Shown one piece after another: positions 36,430 to 46,624 of a DNA stretch of 64,000 bases; position 1 is the first letter of the stretch, and every line of letters starts with the position of its first letter. The stretch lies in the NCBI GenBank assembly GCA_903789375.1, contig CAIFEB010000002.1, positions 62,001 to 126,000 on the forward strand. Direction: 5' to 3'. Both the position numbers and the translations under genes were made by a program. The notes under the pieces are model-generated. The model did not search any database and was not told the origin of the DNA. It saw only the letters and a program-made list of their open reading frames with translations. The stretch is from an uncultured Eggerthellaceae bacterium. GTDB lineage: Bacteria; Actinomycetota; Coriobacteriia; Coriobacteriales; Eggerthellaceae.

Positions 36430-36566
36430 TTCCCGGGGCCGCAGCTGCGCAGCCGCAGCATCGCAGCGCCGGCGGAACGCGCGGAGCCGCGCGGCGCCCT
36501 TCGCGCTGCTCCACACGGTGCCCTTCGCGCTTCGCTGCCGCACGGCGCCCGACGAGCCCGCGCCGC
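36430..36566. repeat. Degenerate GC-rich tandem repeat between ATPase and APC permease genes
   Basis: Near-copies of GGCGCCCTTCGCGCTGCT, roughly 27 bases apart (for example near 36497 and 36526), within a run of GCGGCGCG-rich sequence. Non-coding, between convergent genes. Confidence 0.6.
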
Positions 36567-36570
36567 AGCC

Positions 36571-38088
36571 TTACACCACCGCGTACGGGAAGGCAAAGAG
36601 CACGAGCGCGACGATACAGGCGACCGCCACCACGGTCTTCCACACCTTGTACTCGCGGTCCATCTTGGCCCGCTCCGCCGGCGTCGGCTCGTCGTTGGCA
36701 CCCGAGGCCGCCAGGTCGAGCGTGAACTCGCCGCCCTTGCCGTACACCTTGTAGCAGATGGCGTACACGACGAGCGCGATGACGCAGAACACGATGCCCG
36801 TCGTGAACGCGTCAGGCTCGAGCTGCGTCATCATCAGAACGTAGATAACGGCGCTGACCGGCGCGCCAATCTTGATGCCCGGCGCCTTGTACGCGCGTTT
36901 GAGCTGGGGGAACCGCACACGCAGGCAGAGCGCGGCGATGATGCCGATGACGTAGTAGAACAGGTCGGCGAACAGGGACAGGTTCGCGATGTAGTCGAGC
37001 GAGTTGGTGAGGATCAGCACGATCGAAAGCGCGCCGAGCGTGATGACCGAAACGTAGGGCGTGGAGAAGCGCTTGGAGGTCTTCGCGAACACCTTGGGCA
37101 CGGCGCCGTCGCGCGCCATGACGAAGAGGTAGCGGCCCGTGGTCACGCTCGAGGCGTTGAGCGTCGAGAAGTCGCCGCCGAACGCGATGCCGATGCAGAG
37201 CAGGACGAGCGGGAAGCCCATGATTCCCGCGGAGATCATCGCCTCGGCGAAGGGAGCGTCGGCGTCGGAGAGCATCCCCATGGAATCGACCGGCGTGATG
37301 CCCACGAGGAACCACTGGAACAGCGCGTTGACGGCGAAGACCACGAACGGCGTAAGGAACATCGCGCGCGGGATGTTGATGTGCGGGTATTTGATCTCCT
37401 CGCCCATCGAGACGGCCGATTCGAAGCCGGCGAAGCACCACCAGATCATGCACATCGCGGCGAAGAACGTTATCGGCGTGTTCTCGCTGATGAAATCGGG
37501 CGTCGTGACGAAAGTCGGCAGACTGACGTTGGGGATCATCGTAAGGAACCAGATGAGCGCGACGCCCCAGAAGAAGAACATCGAGGCGTTCTGCACGCGG
37601 CCGGAGATTTCGACGCCGAAGACGTTGACCACGGTGAAGCCCGCCACGACGATCGCGGCAAGGACCGCATCGTCGATGGGCAGGTCAATGCCAAGCGCGA
37701 GGAAGATGGTCTTGAAATAGTAGCTGAAGGCGAGGGCCTCGCCGCCGGTCACCGAGACCAGCGAGATGATGAAGTTCCAGCCCGCGAGCACGCCCGCCCA
37801 GCGGCCGATGCCCATCGAGGCGAATTGGTAGGTGCCGCCGGCGTACGGGAGCTCGGCGCCCATTTCCGCGTAGAGCAGCGAGGGATAGACGCTCACGACC
37901 AAGGCGAGCAGCGTCGCGAAGATGACGAACGGCCCGAGGTCGCCCACGACGTTGGAGCCCGTCGTGAACAGGCCGACGCCGATGACCGACCCCGCCGCCG
38001 TCGTCACGGCCTCGCGCATGCCGAACTTGCGTTTGAGCTGGCCTTTCCCTTGCGTGCTCGCAACCTTTTCCAGCGATTCCTCCGCCAT
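36571..38088 (-). CDS. APC-superfamily amino acid permease
   Basis: 505 residues with twelve transmembrane segments. The N-terminal segment has the APC consensus AAGSVIGVGLFTTGSNVVGDLGP (substrate-binding GSxIGxGLF region), followed by AELPYAGGTYQFA and FAGFESAVSMGEEIKYPHINIPRA. The ATG at 38088 has AGGGGAG as ribosome site and the upstream frame is repeat DNA, so this start is chosen. It is a plasma-membrane amino acid or amine uptake/exchange carrier; the cargo is unknown. It stands alone between non-coding repeats. Confidence 0.9.
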   Translation of the reverse strand: MAEESLEKVASTQGKGQLKRKFGMREAVTTAAGSVIGVGLFTTGSNVVGDLGPFVIFATLLALVVSVYPSLLYAEMGAELPYAGGTYQFASMGIGRWAGVLAGWNFIISLVSVTGGEALAFSYYFKTIFLALGIDLPIDDAVLAAIVVAGFTVVNVFGVEISGRVQNASMFFFWGVALIWFLTMIPNVSLPTFVTTPDFISENTPITFFAAMCMIWWCFAGFESAVSMGEEIKYPHINIPRAMFLTPFVVFAVNALFQWFLVGITPVDSMGMLSDADAPFAEAMISAGIMGFPLVLLCIGIAFGGDFSTLNASSVTTGRYLFVMARDGAVPKVFAKTSKRFSTPYVSVITLGALSIVLILTNSLDYIANLSLFADLFYYVIGIIAALCLRVRFPQLKRAYKAPGIKIGAPVSAVIYVLMMTQLEPDAFTTGIVFCVIALVVYAICYKVYGKGGEFTLDLAASGANDEPTPAERAKMDREYKVWKTVVAVACIVALVLFAFPYAVV

Positions 38089-38289
38089 TGCCGCTCCCCT
38101 GAACCGAATGAATACCGTCGTACCTTGCCGCCGCACACCGCAGCGCGTCGACGTGCGTCGTCGCCATGCGTCGGCGCCGTCCATCGCAGCGCGTCAGCAT
38201 GCGGTGCCGCCTTGCAACGCCGCGTTTCGCCGTGCTTTGCCGCTGCACACCGCGGTGCCTTGCCGCTACGCGTCGTCGTGCGCTTTATC
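38089..38289. repeat. Degenerate tandem repeats upstream of the APC permease gene
   Basis: Repeated blocks such as CCTTGCCGC, ACACCGC, GCAGCGCGTC and CGTCGTCG recur at irregular 25-50 base spacing through the whole stretch. Open frames that cross it are artefacts of the composition. Confidence 0.6.
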
Positions 38290-38309
38290 GCACTAGAGCG
38301 CTGTAGTGC
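38290..38309. promoter_or_regulatory. 20-bp palindrome, candidate operator
   Basis: GCACTA and TAGTGC arms separated by GAGCGCTG form a 20-base inverted repeat about 200 bases upstream of the permease start and 180 upstream of the DMT gene. Size and symmetry suit a dimeric repressor site. Confidence 0.5.
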
Positions 38310-38486
38310 ACGTGGGAGAGTCTAGCGCACTTGCGAGCGAGCGCAAGGGGTCTTCGGGAGTTATCTGGATTCGGCCAAAGCGGAACATGCGGAGCCCCGT
38401 CCAAGCGCCGTGAGCTTTGCTCGCCGCATGGTATAATCCCGCCCGCCGTTCTCCCCGGCAACTCCAATCCCAGAAAGCAGGTTCCA

Positions 38487-39470
38487 TTGAAAGCAAAAGG
38501 CCCGATATTGCTGATCATCACCGCCGTGCTGTGGGGCATGGCCTTCGTGGCGCAGACCTCGGCCGCCGACAGCGTCGGACCGTTCACGTTCAACGCCTCG
38601 CGCAACCTCATCGGCGCCCTGTTCCTGACCGGCGTGATCGCATTTCGCAAGCGCACGGGCCAGGACACGCCGCCCGCGCGCCCCATCCCCTCAACCGGCC
38701 GGCGCAGCACCGTGGGCGCCGCGACCCCAACCGAAGGTTCCCCCTACACCAGGCGCACGCTCATCGTCTCGGGCGTCCTGTGCGGCGTCGCCCTGTGCAT
38801 CGCGTCGCTTTTGCAGCAGGCAGGCATCACGTCGTATCCGCCCGACGCTGCAGCCGCATCGCGGTCCGGATTCGTCACGGCCACCTATATGGTGATGGTC
38901 GCCGTCATGATGACGGGTATGGGAAAACGTCCGCACGTTGTCGTGTTCGTTGCCGTTGTCGTCGCCCTCGTCGGAATGTACCTGCTCTGCGTGCCCAACG
39001 GGCTTGGAAGCGTGTATCTGGGCGACTGGCTCGTGCTGGCATCAGCGCTCGGCTACGCCGTCCACATCCTGATTATCGACCGGTTCACGCAGGTGGACGG
39101 CGTGCGTCTCTCCCGCGTACAGCTCATGGTGTCGTGCGCGATTTCGCTGGTCGGGGCGCTCGTATTCGAGCACCCCGAACCCGCTGCCCTCCTCGCCGCG
39201 CTCGTGCCGATTCTGTACGCAGGCATCTGCTCCGACGGCGTCGCCTACACGCTCCAGATCATCGCGCAGAAGACGACCGACGCGACCGTCGCCTCTATCA
39301 TCATGAGCCTGGAGTCGGTTTTCGCCGCAATTGGCGGCTGGCTGATCCTTTCGGAAAGTCTGACGCCCGTGGAGCTCAGCGGATGCGCCCTCGTTTTCGC
39401 CGCGGTGCTGCTTTCGCAGGCTCCCGCCTTCATCGAAGCGAAGCGCAGCAAGAACGATTCGCCGGCATAG
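38487..39470 (+). CDS. EamA/DMT-family transporter
   Basis: 327 residues with about ten hydrophobic segments. The N-terminus after a TTG start reads KAKGPILLIITAVLWGMAFV, the EamA pattern, and the second EamA repeat ends in SLESVFAAIGGWLILSESLTPVEL. TTG at 38487 is chosen because AAGCAGG lies at the correct distance and the upstream in-frame sequence is hydrophilic and repeat-like. DMT carriers usually export amino acids or metabolites; the cargo here is unknown. A 45-residue hydrophilic insert follows the second helix (QDTPPARPIPSTGRRS region). A strong terminator follows the gene. Confidence 0.87.
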   Translation: MKAKGPILLIITAVLWGMAFVAQTSAADSVGPFTFNASRNLIGALFLTGVIAFRKRTGQDTPPARPIPSTGRRSTVGAATPTEGSPYTRRTLIVSGVLCGVALCIASLLQQAGITSYPPDAAAASRSGFVTATYMVMVAVMMTGMGKRPHVVVFVAVVVALVGMYLLCVPNGLGSVYLGDWLVLASALGYAVHILIIDRFTQVDGVRLSRVQLMVSCAISLVGALVFEHPEPAALLAALVPILYAGICSDGVAYTLQIIAQKTTDATVASIIMSLESVFAAIGGWLILSESLTPVELSGCALVFAAVLLSQAPAFIEAKRSKNDSPA

Positions 39471-39575
39471 CGGCTTGCTGACGCACGAGCATAGCTGCTC
39501 GCCGGCGCGGACACGCTCGACGAGCCTCTGCCTCCCGCGGGGCGTGAGCCGTGAGTTAGAATGTTGGAACACGGA

Positions 39576-39635
39576 GGTCTCCTCTCGCTGCAACCTTCGA
39601 CAAGTCACAGCTTGAAGGAGACCCCCCTTTTTTTT
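39576..39635 (+). terminator. Intrinsic terminator after the DMT transporter gene
   Basis: Stem GGTCTCCT / AGGAGACC with a 32-base loop, followed by CCCC and eight T residues. It also ends near the convergent flavin reductase gene. Confidence 0.8.
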
Positions 39636-39673
39636 GTCACGTCATGTGTCAACAACCTGTTGGCACGCAACAG

Positions 39674-40228
39674 CTAGCGCAGCGGCAGCCCGTCGTGCCA
39701 GGCCTTGCCCACCACGTCGCCCACGACGCGGTAGCTGCGCGTCGCTATGTCGAACACGATCGGCTTCAGCTTGCCCGCGTCGACCACGCCGTCGGTCAGG
39801 ATGGACTCGTCCGCCTGCTCGGCGACGACCGTGCCCGTGAGGATGCCGGTGCTCGGATCGTAGCTCTTCACCGTGCACTCGAGCGTGAGCGGGTACTCTT
39901 CGATAATCGGCGCGTTGACGTGCGCGCTCTTGCGCACATGGACACCCGCCTTCTCGATCTTGTTGGCCTTCGAGCCCGTTTCGATGCCGAAGTAATCGGA
40001 GATCGCCACCGTGTCGACAGTGCCGAACGCCACGGTGAAGGCGCCGGTCTTCTGCAGGTTTTCGGTGGTCTTGTGCGCACCCAAGAAGAACGTGATCTCC
40101 CCGTAGCCGGACTGCACGCCCCACGCCGCGTTCATCGCGTTGGGCACGCCGTTTTCGTCGTAGGTGCCGATGATGTAGACGCCCTCCGGCATCATCGCGG
40201 CCTTCTTCGCTTCGATTTCGACCGTCAT
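39674..40228 (-). CDS. Flavin reductase (flavoredoxin) family protein
   Basis: 184 residues of the FMN-binding split-barrel family. GVYIIGTYDENGVPNAMNAAW near the start and FLGAHKTTENLQKTGAF are typical of flavoredoxin-like proteins. A TAAA-free N-terminus starts MTVEIEAKK with AAAGGAAACG as ribosome site. These proteins bind FMN and reduce flavins or transfer electrons in anaerobes. It is monocistronic here, facing the DMT gene terminator. Confidence 0.88.
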   Translation of the reverse strand: MTVEIEAKKAAMMPEGVYIIGTYDENGVPNAMNAAWGVQSGYGEITFFLGAHKTTENLQKTGAFTVAFGTVDTVAISDYFGIETGSKANKIEKAGVHVRKSAHVNAPIIEEYPLTLECTVKSYDPSTGILTGTVVAEQADESILTDGVVDAGKLKPIVFDIATRSYRVVGDVVGKAWHDGLPLR

Positions 40229-40927
40229 CTTCGTTTCCTTTCGTCGAGGTTGTTTACCAGCTCAATGGTAAGCCAGCGCCGACCGCCCGAGGGGCGCGGC
40301 GCCGTGCAAACGACGACGGTCTGCTATGCAACGGATGTATGGAGGGCGTGATACGAACCAGGGCGGAGTTCTGCCGATCACCGTGCGCGTCAAGGTAATC
40401 AACAACCCCCAGTTCAGACAGCCCCAGTTCAAAGGCTGGATTGGCGGTATGAACGGAAAGTTGAAGATAGTTGAACAGGAATAGCAGAACGAGAGCGCAA
40501 GACGTCCTTTTTCGAGCAGGCTGCGCGCCTTGTCTGGAAGCAAAATGTCGTTTGCCTCAGAAAGCCACCTGACTGAAAACCCACTAGACGAGCGCATGCA
40601 CCTGCGGAAGCGACTCCTCGTTGAACGTTTTCAGTTGATAGGTCTTCTCCAAAAGCGTCCCCCAACACACCTTCAATGCAACGAGTTCAACCCGCCCTTA
40701 AGAGCTCCGAAACCCGCGATCTTGCCCCATCATGCGACGTTTCCAAACGGCGGCGCCCACTTGTGAAGCCCCTCCACGCCAAACGACCGCACACCAGCTT
40801 TTCGGCGCAATCCTCTATTTCTCACGTCTTGGGTATTCCCGCACCAGGACAACATCCGTAATGTTGCGCGCAGCTTGAAGCACATTGACGTCGTGTGTGG
40901 AATTACAGACAAGAAGGGGTGAGCTAC
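40229..40927. other. Long non-coding stretch upstream of formate dehydrogenase
   Basis: 699 bases, lower GC, with no gene I can support. On the minus strand two short open pieces look vaguely gene-like (CWGTLLEKTYQLKTFNEES near 40620-40670; ILLPDKARSLLEKGRLA near 40500-40550) but are in different frames with nearby stops. They could be relics of a decayed gene. The formate dehydrogenase promoter should lie near the right end. Confidence 0.45.
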
Positions 40928-43900
40928 ATGGAGATTACGAGACGCGGCTTTTTCAAAGCCAGCGCCCTCGCCCTCGCTGGCTCGATGGCTTACGAGCTCT
41001 CCGGGCAGTCGAAAGCGTTCGCTATCGACACCCAGAAAACTTGGAAGCTCGAGAACACCGAAGAGGTAAGCACGATCTGCTGCTACTGCGCATGCGGTTG
41101 CGGTCTCATCGGCTCGGTGCGCGATGGCGAGCTCGTCCACGTCGAGGGCGACCCCGACCATTTCGTGAGCGAAGGCGGCCTGTGCCCCAAGGGCGCGGCC
41201 GAGTTCCACGCGGAGTACATCATCGACCCTAAAACGGGTTCGCTCGTGGAAAACCCCGGACGCGTGACCAGCCCGAAGGTTCGCCGCCCCGGCTCGTCGG
41301 ACTGGGAGGACATCTCCTGGGACGATGCGATCGAAGAAATCGCGCGCCACATGAAGGACACGCGCGACGCAACCTTCAAAGAGACCAACGACAAAGGCGA
41401 AACGATCAACCGCACCGAGGCCATTGCCTGCCTGGGCGGCTCGTCCATGACGATCGAGGAGGAGTACTTCATCGTCAAGCTCTTCCGCGAGCTGGGTGCC
41501 GTTTCCCTCGACAACCAGGCCCGCGTTTGACACTCCTCCACGGTGTCCGGTCTGGGACCCACATTCGGTAGAGGCGCGATGACGGGTCAGTGGGGCGATC
41601 TTGCCAACGCTGACGTGCTTCTTACCTGCGGCTGCAACAACGCCGAAAACCATCCCGCATCCATGCGCTGGGTCGATCGTGCGCGCGAAAACGGCGCCAC
41701 GTTCATCGTCGTCGACCCGCGTTTCACCCGTACCGCTGCGGTGGCGGACATCTACTGCCCCATTCGCCCCGGCACGGACATCGCCTTCTATGGCGGCATG
41801 ATCAACTACATATTCGAGCACGACCGTTGGCAGCACGAGTACTGCCTGAACTACACCAACCTGTCGTACCTGATCAATCCCGATTTCTCGTTCGATCCCG
41901 AAACGGGCTTCTTCAGCGGCTACGATGCGCAGAAGGGCTCCTACGACAAATCGACCTGGTCCTACCAGACCGAGTCGGAGACGACGTGGGACAACTCTGC
42001 CACCGGCGCCTACGCGTGGATGACCGAACCCGGCGTGCCGGCGTTCAGCCCGCTCACGGTGAAGACCCCCAAGAAGGACCCGACGCTCCAGGATCCCAAC
42101 TGCGTCTACCAGATCATGAAGAAGCACTATGAGCGCTACGACCTGGACACGGTCTGCAGCGTGTGCGGCATGAGCAAGGAAGCGCTCGAGCAGGTCTACG
42201 ACGTTTACACGTCCACCGGCGCGACCGACAAGGCGGGCACGATCCTGTACGCCCTGGGCCAGACCCAGCACTCCACCGGCGTGGGCAACACCCGCAGCAT
42301 GTCGATCGTCCAGTTGCTGCTCGGCAACATCGGCGTCCCCGGCGGCCAGCTCGCGGCCCTGCGCGGCGAGCCCAACGTCCAGGGCTGCACCGACATGTGC
42401 ATCGCCCCGGGCGACATGACCGGCTACCTGAAGTGGCCTGTCGAGGGCAAGAACACCTCCATCGCCGCCTATTGCGAAAACGAGACCGCCGTCGACGGCT
42501 ACTGGTCGAACACGCCCAAGTTCCTCGTGAGCTACCTGAAGTCCTTCTTCGGCGACGCGGCAACGGCCGAGAACGATTACGGCTACAACTGGCTGCCCAA
42601 GCTGGACAACGCGGCGAAGCGCTCGCTGCAGAACACCTGGCACCTCATGGAGCAGGGCGTGGTGAAGGGCTACATGTTCTTCGGCCAGAACCCCATGCAG
42701 TCCCAGGCCAACGCGAGTTACTACCGCCGCGTGGCCGAGAACCTCGACTGGCTCGTGTTCGACGACATGTACTACACCGAGACGGCCGAATTCTGGAAGT
42801 CGCCCGAAAACAAGGACCGCGCTTCGGAGATCAAGACCGAGTGCTACTTCCTGCCCATCGCGAGCATGTTCGAGAAGTTCGGCACGATCATCAACTCCGG
42901 CCGCGTCATGCAGTGGCGCAACAAGTGCACCGAAACGCGCGGCGATTCCAAGGCCGACTCCGAAGTGCTCATGCTCATCCACAAGAAGCTCGTCGAGCTC
43001 TACGAGAAGGAAGGCGGCGCCTTCCCCGACCCGATCCTCAACGCCAAATGGGACTACGAGGGCGCGGACGGCAAGCCCGACCATCGCAAGATCGCGTGGG
43101 AGCTCAACGGCTACAGCACCGACGGCGCGACGGAGGATTTCCAGAGCAACACGCCCAAGCTGCTCGACGCCTTCAGCAAGCTGAAGGCCGACGGCTCCAC
43201 GGCGAGCGCCTGCTGGATCTACACGGGCTACTACGGAAACGCCCAGGCCCCGATGGACCCGGCCCAGCAGAACGTCGGCCGCCGCGACAACACCGACTAC
43301 GGCGACCTGCACATCTTCCCCAAGTGGGCCTTCAGCTGGCCGGCCAACCGCCGCATCCTCTACAACCGCGCGTCCTGCGACATGCAGGGCAAGCCGTGGC
43401 AGGCGGACAAAACGCCCGTCTCATGGAACGGCGCCGCATGGGACACCATCGACGTGCCCGACTTCGTGGCGAGCAAGTCCAACGCCGACGGCACCACCAC
43501 GCCGGTTGAGCCCAACAACAAGGCCTTCATGATGCGCTGGGAGCAGAACGCCTGCCTGTTCAGCAACGTGGTCAACGACATGCCGATTCCCGAGCACTAC
43601 GAGCCGTTCGAATCGCCGGTCTCAAACCAGCTCAACGGCTCGGCCCACAACCCGGCGATTCTGTTCGCCGACGACCCGTCGATCCGCGACACCAAGGGCT
43701 CGGTCGACGAGTACCCCTACATCGCGACGACCTATTCGTTCACCGAACACTGGTCTTCAGGCGCTGAAACGCACACGATCCCCGTGCTCAACGAGATGAT
43801 GCCCGAGCAGTTCGCCGAGATACCCGCGGAGCTCGCAGCCGAAAAGGGAATCAACAACGGCGACACGGTGCGCATCTTCAACAAACGCGGATCGGTCAAG

Positions 43901-44104
43901 GTTGCCGCCATCGTGACCAAGCGCGTCCCGCCGCTCGAGGTCAACGGCAAGACGCATTACGCGATCGGCATCGTGCACGACTGGGGCTACTCCAACGTGT
44001 TCACCAACGGTGACATCGTCAACGACCTGGTGCCCAACGTGGGCGACCCGACCAGCTTCATCCAGGAATCGAAGGCCTTCCTCGTGGGCCTCGAGAAAGC
44101 ATAA
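40928..44104 (+). CDS. fdnG: Selenocysteine formate dehydrogenase, catalytic subunit (FdnG-like)
   Basis: 1058 residues if the in-frame TGA at 41528 is read as selenocysteine (residue 201). The N-terminus is a twin-arginine signal (EITRRGFFKASALALAG), so the enzyme is exported. The Fe-S motif CCYCACGCGLIG...GGLCPKGAAE follows. The Sec context DNQARV-U-HSSTVSGLGPTF matches that of FdnG/FdoG. After it come the molybdenum/tungsten bis-MGD domains with VVDPRFTRTA and ALGQTQHSTGVGNTRSMS, and the C-terminal molydop-binding domain. The start ATG has GGGGTG as ribosome site. Subunits fdnH, fdnI and the assembly factor fdhE follow in one operon. It oxidises formate outside the membrane and feeds quinone. 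Confidence 0.95.
41528..41570 (+). promoter_or_regulatory. Bacterial SECIS element with selenocysteine TGA
   Basis: Directly after the TGA, the RNA can form a hairpin with apical stem GTCC / GGAC and loop GGTCTG, which matches the SelB-binding GGUCU loop of formate dehydrogenase mRNAs. Loop position about 20 bases after the TGA is as expected. Confidence 0.85.
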
Positions 44105-44119
44105 GGAAGGGGGATCTGC

Positions 44120-45019
44120 ATGTCTGAAGAAATGGCAATCTACTACGACGCCTCCAAGTGCACCGCCTGCCGCGGCTGCCAGGCTGCGTGCAAGGTGTGG
44201 AACGAGCTTCCCTCTCCCATCGACTTCAACTCGGGCATCTGCACGGGCTCGTACCAGAACCCGGCCGACCTCGACCCCAACACGCGTCTGATCATCACGT
44301 TCAACGAACGCGAGCGCGAAAACGGCTACGGCGTCGACTGGGCCTTCGGGCGGCGGTCGTGCATGCACTGCACCAACGCCGGCTGCGTCAACGTGTGCCC
44401 GAGCGGGGCGCTCTACCACGACCCCGACGGCACCGGCCTGGTCATCTACGACAAGGACAAGTGCATCGGCTGCCAGTACTGCCGCAGCGGCTGTCCCTAC
44501 GACGTTCCGCGCCACACCGGCGTGGGCATCCAGGGTGCCGGCATCAAGATCAACAAGTGCACGGGCTGCATCGACCGCGTGCGCAACGGTCGCAAGCCGG
44601 CCTGCGTGAGCACGTGCCAGCCCAACGCGCTCGACTTCGGGCCCCGCTCCGAGATGCTCAAACGGGCGCACGCACGCGTCGACGCCCTGAAGAAGAAGGG
44701 CTTCGCCGACGCGAGCGTCTACGGCGAGACCGAGTGCGGCGGCTGCCACACCATCATGGTGCTCAAGTACGACCGCTCCATGTACACGCACGTGCCCGAG
44801 AACGCCGAGCCGAGCGGGCTGACCGAGGCCCTGGGCTTCATGAAGCCGCTCGCCGCGGTGGGCGCCGTGGGCATCGTCGCCGGCCTGGGGCTTTCCTTCC
44901 TCACCGGCGTGGGCTACAAGCGCGACCGCCTGTACTACGACGAGAACGACCACGACGAAATCGACGTCGACACCGGCGAGGTCATCAAGCACATCGACAA
45001 GGAAAAGGGTGAGCGCTAA
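44120..45019 (+). CDS. fdnH: Formate dehydrogenase iron-sulfur subunit (FdnH-like)
   Basis: 299 residues with four [4Fe-4S] motifs: CTACRGCQAAC near residue 14, CMHCTNAGCVNVC, CIGCQYCRSGC and CTGCIDRVRNGRKPAC. A single membrane anchor lies near the C-terminus (AAVGAVGIVAGLGLSFLTG), as in FdnH/FdoH, followed by a charged tail. It carries electrons from the catalytic subunit to the cytochrome subunit. It starts 16 bases after fdnG with AAGGGGG as ribosome site and its stop overlaps the fdnI ATG (TAATG). Confidence 0.95.
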   Translation: MSEEMAIYYDASKCTACRGCQAACKVWNELPSPIDFNSGICTGSYQNPADLDPNTRLIITFNERERENGYGVDWAFGRRSCMHCTNAGCVNVCPSGALYHDPDGTGLVIYDKDKCIGCQYCRSGCPYDVPRHTGVGIQGAGIKINKCTGCIDRVRNGRKPACVSTCQPNALDFGPRSEMLKRAHARVDALKKKGFADASVYGETECGGCHTIMVLKYDRSMYTHVPENAEPSGLTEALGFMKPLAAVGAVGIVAGLGLSFLTGVGYKRDRLYYDENDHDEIDVDTGEVIKHIDKEKGER

Positions 45020-45723
45020 TGGCACGCACAGAGTATCCCGAGCGCGATATCCAGCGCCATTCGCTGCAGACGCGCATCACCCATGACACGGTGGCCGTCG
45101 CCTGCATCTGGCTGGCGATATCGGGCCTGTTCGTCTTCGTGCCGGCACTGGCGGCGGCGTTCCCCGACGTGGCCCAGGGCATGCGCATGAGCCACCGCAT
45201 CGTGGGCGCCATCTTCATCATCGTGCCCATCCTGAGCGCGATCACGGCACCGCGGGGCTTCAAGGCCTTCCTGCACAAGTACTTCGTGAAGTGGACGCCC
45301 GAGGACTTCGAGTTCATGAAGAAGTTCGTGCCCTACATGCTCGGACCGAAAAAGGTTCACATGCCCGACCAGGACGAGGTGAAGTCGGGCCAGCGCATCG
45401 CCGACGGCGCCATGGTGCTCGCCGCGATCCTGATCGCGACATCGGGCCTGGTCCTGTGGCTGGGCACGAGCGTGTTCCACGCCGGCGCCCAGGCCGAGCT
45501 GGCCATGCGCCTGGTGCACGACGTGTGCTTCATCCTGTTCATCGTGTTCGGCCTCGCCCACATCTACCTGGGCGCGGGCATCTTCCAGCCCTACCGCGGC
45601 ACCGCCCGGCTCATGTGGAAGGACGGCAAGGTTTCCGAATCGAACGCCCTGTACCACTGGGGCTTCTGGGCTCGCAAGGAAATCGAAGAGGGCAACGTCG
45701 AAACCGTGAAGAAGGAGGAGTAG
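45019..45723 (+). CDS. fdnI: Formate dehydrogenase cytochrome b subunit (FdnI-like)
   Basis: 234 residues with four transmembrane segments. Histidines in SLQTRITHDT, MSHRIVGA and LVHDVCFILFIVFGLAHIYLG are at the positions that bind two b-type hemes and sit near the quinone site in FdnI. GPKKVHMPDQDEVKSGQRI is the usual loop before helix three. It anchors the dehydrogenase and reduces menaquinone. It overlaps fdnH by one base and is followed by fdhE. Confidence 0.94.
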   Translation: MARTEYPERDIQRHSLQTRITHDTVAVACIWLAISGLFVFVPALAAAFPDVAQGMRMSHRIVGAIFIIVPILSAITAPRGFKAFLHKYFVKWTPEDFEFMKKFVPYMLGPKKVHMPDQDEVKSGQRIADGAMVLAAILIATSGLVLWLGTSVFHAGAQAELAMRLVHDVCFILFIVFGLAHIYLGAGIFQPYRGTARLMWKDGKVSESNALYHWGFWARKEIEEGNVETVKKEE

Positions 45724-45724
45724 C

Positions 45725-46624
45725 GTGGACCTCGAGCGAATCCATACGGCCGTCGCCGCCTATCTGCGCGATGCGGAGCCGGCTGACGCCGCCCGGCTCG
45801 AGTTCTTCGAAGGGCTCTACGGCGTGATCGACGAACGCGGGAAGGCCGTGACCGCCGCCGGCGGCTACGCCGTTCCCGCGGCGGGCGAACTGCACGGCAT
45901 GCTCGCCGCCGGCAATCCCGTGTTCTCCCAGGCGTCCGTGCAGATTGACGAGGACGCCTTCGGCAAGACCTGCGCCGACGTGGCGACCTTCATGGCCGAC
46001 CATGCGGGGCTCGAGGAGAGCGCGGCCGGCGCTCTGCGCGCCTACGATTGGGCTCGCTTCGCCGAGCGCGCCGACATGGCCCAGGCGGGCAGCGACCCGA
46101 CCGCGTTCGTCAACGAGGTGCTCGCCAATCTGGGATCCTACGACGTGCCAGTCGACCTGCCGGCCAACCTGTGCGCGATGGCGGTGGTGTTCTCTCTGCG
46201 CGCCCACCTCGAGCCGGCGTCCGAAGCCGTCCTTGCCGCATGCGAGCAGGCGGCGGAAGAGGGCGAGCCCGTGCCGGCGTCCATCGACTGCCCGGTATGC
46301 GGATCCCCCGCTGCCGCCTCGTGGGTGGGCAACACCGGCGACACGTCGGGGTCGGGGCGCAGGCAGTACTGCGCCCAGTGCGGCGCCCAGTGGCACTACG
46401 ACCGCGTGCGCTGCGGCCGCTGCGGAACCCGCAACCAGGGCCATCTGCATTACACCAACGTGAAGGGCGACCGGGCGCACCGCCTGCAGACCTGCGATGA
46501 GTGCGGCGACTATGAGCGCGTCGTGTTCCAGGAGGACCTGCCGTCGGGCATTCCCCTGGTGATGGAGGTCGAAGACGTGGCGATGGCTCCCCTGGACGCG
46601 ATCGCCCAGGAGCGCGAAGCGTAA
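45725..46624 (+). CDS. fdhE: Formate dehydrogenase accessory protein FdhE
   Basis: 299 residues. The C-terminal half has the rubredoxin-like iron/zinc motifs of FdhE: DCPVCGSPAAASW, YCAQCGAQWHYDRVRCGRCG and QTCDECGDY. The start is GTG at 45725, just after the fdnI stop, with an AAGGAGGAG ribosome site. FdhE is needed for maturation of exported selenocysteine formate dehydrogenases. The sulfurtransferase FdhD and the sel genes are not in this window. Confidence 0.92.
   Translation: MDLERIHTAVAAYLRDAEPADAARLEFFEGLYGVIDERGKAVTAAGGYAVPAAGELHGMLAAGNPVFSQASVQIDEDAFGKTCADVATFMADHAGLEESAAGALRAYDWARFAERADMAQAGSDPTAFVNEVLANLGSYDVPVDLPANLCAMAVVFSLRAHLEPASEAVLAACEQAAEEGEPVPASIDCPVCGSPAAASWVGNTGDTSGSGRRQYCAQCGAQWHYDRVRCGRCGTRNQGHLHYTNVKGDRAHRLQTCDECGDYERVVFQEDLPSGIPLVMEVEDVAMAPLDAIAQEREA

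Noticed and set aside
39576-39635. Riboswitch or T-box leader before a downstream gene
   Set aside because: The hairpin plus T8 directly follows the DMT gene and no plus-strand gene starts after it; a plain terminator explains it.
40429-40766. Small genes in the spacer before formate dehydrogenase
   Set aside because: Short overlapping frames on both strands without ribosome sites or family signatures; at most relics.
41528-41530. TGA as a true stop making formate dehydrogenase a pseudogene
   Set aside because: The frame continues intact for over 850 codons, the context matches FdnG around Sec, and a GGTCTG-loop hairpin follows.
40730-43312. 860-codon minus-strand frame opposite formate dehydrogenase
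   Set aside because: Antisense shadow; the plus strand holds the selenocysteine enzyme with all motifs.
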